From Mariprofundus sp. (GTDB lineage: Bacteria; Pseudomonadota; Zetaproteobacteria; Mariprofundales; Mariprofundaceae), in the NCBI GenBank assembly GCA_021772845.1, contig JAJFLF010000055.1, positions 1 to 7,629 of the forward strand: a stretch of DNA of 7,629 nt, in the 5' to 3' direction. The notes under the pieces were generated by a model. It saw only the letters and a list, made by a program, of their open reading frames with translations, did no database searches and had not been told where the DNA came from. A program made the position numbers and the translations under genes. Below are positions 5,363 to 7,629 of this stretch, one piece after another; the stretch's first letter is position 1, and the number at the start of each line of letters is the position of its first letter.

Positions 5363-5656
5363 ATGAGTCGTATGTTTAATCCACCTCATCCTGGGGAGCT
5401 ATTGAAAGAAGATGTGCTGCCTGATCTGGGGATCACGGTAACCGAGGCTGCTCAGCAGTTGAGCGTTACACGGGTGACTTTTTCCAGAATTATCAATGGC
5501 AAAGCGGGTATTAGTCCCGATATGGCCTTGCGTCTGGCGGCATGGTTGGGAACAACGCCTGATTCGTGGCTGAATATGCAGACGGCTTATGATCTCTGGC
5601 AAGCCGAGAAAAAACCGCGTCCGACTATTCTGGCGGCGCATTCATTGCACGCATAA
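5363..5656 (+). CDS. higA: Antitoxin HigA (HTH, XRE family)
   Basis: The 97-residue product has the hallmarks of the HigA family: NPPHPGELLKEDVLPDLGIT, a helix-turn-helix at about residues 25-51 (VTEAAQQLSVTRVTFSRIIN), and the tail LAAWLGTTPDSWLNMQTAYD followed by LWQAEKK. It should bind and neutralise HigB and repress the shared promoter. The ribosome binding site AGGAGGT overlaps the higB stop codon and is far stronger than anything in front of higB, favouring antitoxin over toxin synthesis. The frame is intact. An in-frame ATG three codons later (5372) is a less likely start. Confidence 0.94.
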   Translation: MSRMFNPPHPGELLKEDVLPDLGITVTEAAQQLSVTRVTFSRIINGKAGISPDMALRLAAWLGTTPDSWLNMQTAYDLWQAEKKPRPTILAAHSLHA

Positions 5657-5683
5657 AGGCTGCGTGACAGAGAATTCAACAAG

Positions 5684-5702
5684 TGGGAGAGGAATACTCT
5701 TC
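5684..5702 (+). terminator. Very weak terminator candidate after higA
   Basis: GGGAGAG and CTCTTCC can pair with one bulge around a short loop, followed by ATTTCTATT. The stem is short and the T-run broken, so this is only a possibility. Confidence 0.15.
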
Positions 5703-5738
5703 CGATTTCTATTGAAGTGCCGGACTAGCGAAAGAGAT

Positions 5739-5762
5739 ATCTAAACTTCAATCTGTTTAGAT
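5739..5762. repeat. 8-bp perfect inverted repeat between convergent genes
   Basis: ATCTAAAC (5739-5746) and GTTTAGAT (5755-5762) are exact reverse complements around an 8-base loop. Another TTAGAT follows directly. It sits between the end of higA and the end of the minus-strand alr operon, where a bidirectional terminator would be expected. The stem is AT-rich and no clear T-tract follows on either strand, so the role is open. Confidence 0.4.
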
Positions 5763-5801
5763 TTAGATAAGCGGATATAATCGACAGATTGTGAGCAGAG
5801 T

Positions 5802-6065
5802 TTAGCTGTTGCTGACCTCTACAAAGCTTTCACACTGTCTGTGAATGCCTTCAAACACGGCTTGCGTTGATGCCAATTTTTCGATGCGATTGATCGTAGG
5901 CCGGGACACATTCGTATAGGTTTCCATGAACGTGGTTTTGTCCTTCTCTTTGCGGATGAACAGCTTTCCACGTACATCGGCTTTTTCTTCAACCTGCTCA
6001 AGCCATTTTATTAATGCCGGTTCCATGTTTTCATCGGCGTGATACCAGATAAATGTATCAGGCAT
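5802..6065 (-). CDS. DUF4936-like small protein
   Basis: The 87-residue product has the size and pattern I associate with DUF4936: an aromatic first strand (FIWYHADENMEPALIKWLEQ), a middle GKLFIRKEKDKTTFMETYTN with the MExY motif, and a closing helix with SFVEV. It probably folds as a small dimeric alpha/beta-barrel-type protein. Its biochemical role is not known to me. It begins 8 bases before the ygfZ stop, with a good GGAGG ribosome binding site inside ygfZ (6072-6076). It is the last gene of the alr-ygfZ operon, so it is expressed with those housekeeping genes. Family assignment is from recall of the pattern, without a profile search. Confidence 0.75.
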   Translation of the reverse strand: MPDTFIWYHADENMEPALIKWLEQVEEKADVRGKLFIRKEKDKTTFMETYTNVSRPTINRIEKLASTQAVFEGIHRQCESFVEVSNS

Positions 6066-7023
6066 GACATGCCTCCATGATGGTGATGTGTGTACCGTGA
6101 TCTATGCTCAGTGTTGCATCTGATTCTGCCACGTCGATGGGTAGTAGCGCAATGCCAAAACAAGCACCATTGTGATCGATTGCGGCAGATTTCAGTTCGC
6201 CGATATTGGCAGAGCTGCGGATAGGGCAGGGCAGTGCAAGAGGGCTGGTTTCAAGCTGTACGCGATAGAGTTTCTTTTTGATGCCACCACGCCAATGCAT
6301 GCGACTGGTGATCTCTTGCCCGACGTAACAGCCCTTTTTGAAATCTACACCTTCGAATTCAATCAGGTTGGCATTGAGTGGATGCAGACGTTCATCCCAT
6401 TCCATGCCAAACAGAGGGAAACCTTGCTGGATGCGCAGTGCTTCCAGCTCCTCTTCTGTAGTTGGATATTGATCTTGCATGAACTGATCGATCTGAGTTT
6501 TTGTGCTTATGATCCAATATGATTTGGCTTGCTTCTGCATCGTTATGACAAAGGTATCTTCACCCTGTTTGTCGCATTGAGAAAGCCAGCTTTGATCTGG
6601 TTCAATAAGTCCAAACCGTTTCAGCCCATCAGCGGCATGAGCACCATACACGGCAGCAACAGCAAGGCTCTCTACAATGCCGATTCTTAACTGATGGCCA
6701 AGTGCAAATTGGCGTAATCGCGCCACTGTTTCTACAGCATGGGAGCGAGGCGTGAGCAGAATCAACTCATCATCGTGGCCAGAGAGGATGTAAATGTCAG
6801 ACACCGCTTTTCCTTGTGGTGATAATAGCGCGCTATGAATGGCCTGCTGCTTATTGAGCTTATCCATGTCTTGCGTGATCTGCCCTTGTAGATATTCACG
6901 CAGAGTTGGACCTGAGGCCTTGAGTACGGCCCAGCTGCTGTTGTTGAATATCAGATAGGATTGTCTTGTATGATCTGTTGTTAATGAGGAAATGGTGGGG
7001 ATGGATAACAAGGAATCTGACAT
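6058..7023 (-). CDS. ygfZ: Folate-binding protein YgfZ (Fe-S cluster maintenance)
   Basis: The 321-residue, full-length product belongs to the YgfZ/GcvT-like family. The signature KGCYVGQE is at residues 230-237, within DFKKGCYVGQEITSRMHWRG, and its cysteine is the conserved functional one. Also typical are LQGQITQDM near the N-terminus, SALLSPQGKAVSDIYIL (65-81) and LRIQQGFPLFGMEWDE before LHPLNANLIEFEGVDF. YgfZ proteins bind tetrahydrofolate and support Fe-S enzymes such as the tRNA methylthiotransferase MiaB; this is family knowledge. Its ATG shares one base with the alr stop (TGATG) and has no strong ribosome binding site, so translation is probably coupled to alr. It overlaps the next gene by 8 bases. 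Confidence 0.93.
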   Translation of the reverse strand: MSDSLLSIPTISSLTTDHTRQSYLIFNNSSWAVLKASGPTLREYLQGQITQDMDKLNKQQAIHSALLSPQGKAVSDIYILSGHDDELILLTPRSHAVETVARLRQFALGHQLRIGIVESLAVAAVYGAHAADGLKRFGLIEPDQSWLSQCDKQGEDTFVITMQKQAKSYWIISTKTQIDQFMQDQYPTTEEELEALRIQQGFPLFGMEWDERLHPLNANLIEFEGVDFKKGCYVGQEITSRMHWRGGIKKKLYRVQLETSPLALPCPIRSSANIGELKSAAIDHNGACFGIALLPIDVAESDATLSIDHGTHITIMEACHA

Positions 7024-7629
7024 CAGGCGCCGTGAACCCGTTGAACACGGGCTGCTACACCGGTGAACAGTGTATAACTAATCGTATCAATCTGTGATGC
7101 TACTTCAGTGGCTGGACGCTGTTCTCCCCAAAACTCCACAAGATCGCCCAATGCAGTATCAATATGGGTAACATCAACCATGGTATAATCCATGCAGATG
7201 CGTCCAACGATGGGGCAGACTTCACCATTGATGCCGACAGAGCCAATACCCGAGAGGCCACGCGGCAGACCATCGCCATATCCGAGGCTAACCGTGGCCA
7301 GGCGCATGGCCTTGGGCGCAATGAAGGTGGCTCCATATGAGACCGGGGTGTTGGCTGGAATATCACGCAATTGCATGATGCTGCCGAGCAGGGACATGAC
7401 CGGTTTCAGCCCCAAGGTGTTATTTCTTATGGGTTCCATGCCATACAGGGCAATACCAGGGCGTACGATATGCATGGCCTGCTCGGGCATGATCATCATG
7501 CCTGCGCTGTTGAGCAGGGAGCGAGGTAAATCGGGAGCAATCTCTTCACAGGCACGTTTGAATGTTTCAAGTTGAAGTTGGTTCATCGGGTGTTCCGGTT
7601 CATCAGCACAGGAGAGATGTGACATCAGT
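7023..7629 (-). CDS. alr: Alanine racemase, C-terminal part (5' end outside window)
   Basis: About 200 C-terminal residues are present; the gene continues past the window edge, so the ATG at 7625 is internal. Alanine racemase interconverts L- and D-alanine with pyridoxal phosphate, supplying D-alanine for peptidoglycan in the cytoplasm. Recognisable blocks, counted from that ATG, are HLSCADE (3-9), LLNSAG (37-42), VRPGIALYG (54-62), VSYGATF (95-101) with the catalytic tyrosine at 98, VSLGYGDGLPRG, and GRICMD. The lysine that holds the cofactor would be in the missing N-terminal half. The end, YTLFTGVAARVQRVHG, is a usual Alr terminus. It is the first visible gene of the alr-ygfZ-DUF4936-like operon. 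Its biosynthetic or catabolic form (alr or dadX) cannot be decided, but the neighbours favour the housekeeping enzyme. Confidence 0.95.
   Translation of the reverse strand, partial: LMSHLSCADEPEHPMNQLQLETFKRACEEIAPDLPRSLLNSAGMMIMPEQAMHIVRPGIALYGMEPIRNNTLGLKPVMSLLGSIMQLRDIPANTPVSYGATFIAPKAMRLATVSLGYGDGLPRGLSGIGSVGINGEVCPIVGRICMDYTMVDVTHIDTALGDLVEFWGEQRPATEVASQIDTISYTLFTGVAARVQRVHGA

Noticed and set aside
5657..5801. A further small gene between higA and the alr operon.
   Set aside because: No frame with a start, a ribosome binding site and plausible protein sequence is visible; only an inverted repeat and weak hairpins are present.
6172..6522. A 116-residue frame on the plus strand opposite ygfZ.
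   Set aside because: It is opposite the conserved YgfZ gene, and its sequence shows no family features.

Overview
The window looks like a chromosomal segment of a Gram-negative bacterium, probably a member of the Pseudomonadota. The evidence is the alr-ygfZ gene order with a small DUF4936-like gene behind it, two genes with cleavable Sec-type signal peptides, and a proteobacterial higBA pair. The class cannot be fixed from this sequence alone. A beta-, gamma- or zeta-proteobacterium would all fit.

Layout, left to right. (1) Positions 1-1102, minus strand: the N-terminal and central part of a LuxR-type regulator whose chain runs on past its helix-turn-helix into an alpha/beta-hydrolase-like domain. 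It is cut by the window edge. (2) Positions 1103-1483: a structured non-coding stretch. It holds a diverged second copy of the regulator's own 5' end and promoter (ungapped, offset 264 bp), a perfect 22-bp palindrome, and two adjacent hairpins. (3) Positions 1484-4323, plus strand: a cassette of a small acidic protein of unknown function, an exported TPR plus formylglycine-generating-enzyme-like protein, and an exported charged coiled-coil protein with paired cysteines. The last two are translationally adjacent. (4) Positions 4483-5004: a small two-helix membrane protein. (5) Positions 5075-5656: a higB-higA toxin-antitoxin pair behind a strong-looking promoter. (6) Positions 5802-7629, minus strand: a tight alr-ygfZ-DUF4936-like operon with overlapping genes, where alr is cut by the window edge.

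How it may work together (inference): the perfect palindrome lies about 43 bp upstream of a plausible transcription start for the small acidic protein gene. A degenerate version of it lies at a similar distance from the regulator's own putative promoter. The simplest reading is that the LuxR/hydrolase protein autoregulates and also controls the exported cassette. The alr operon is housekeeping (D-alanine for cell wall, and Fe-S enzyme maintenance). The region from 1103 to 5656 looks like accessory DNA next to it. No integrase, transposase, tRNA, rRNA or CRISPR array is visible.
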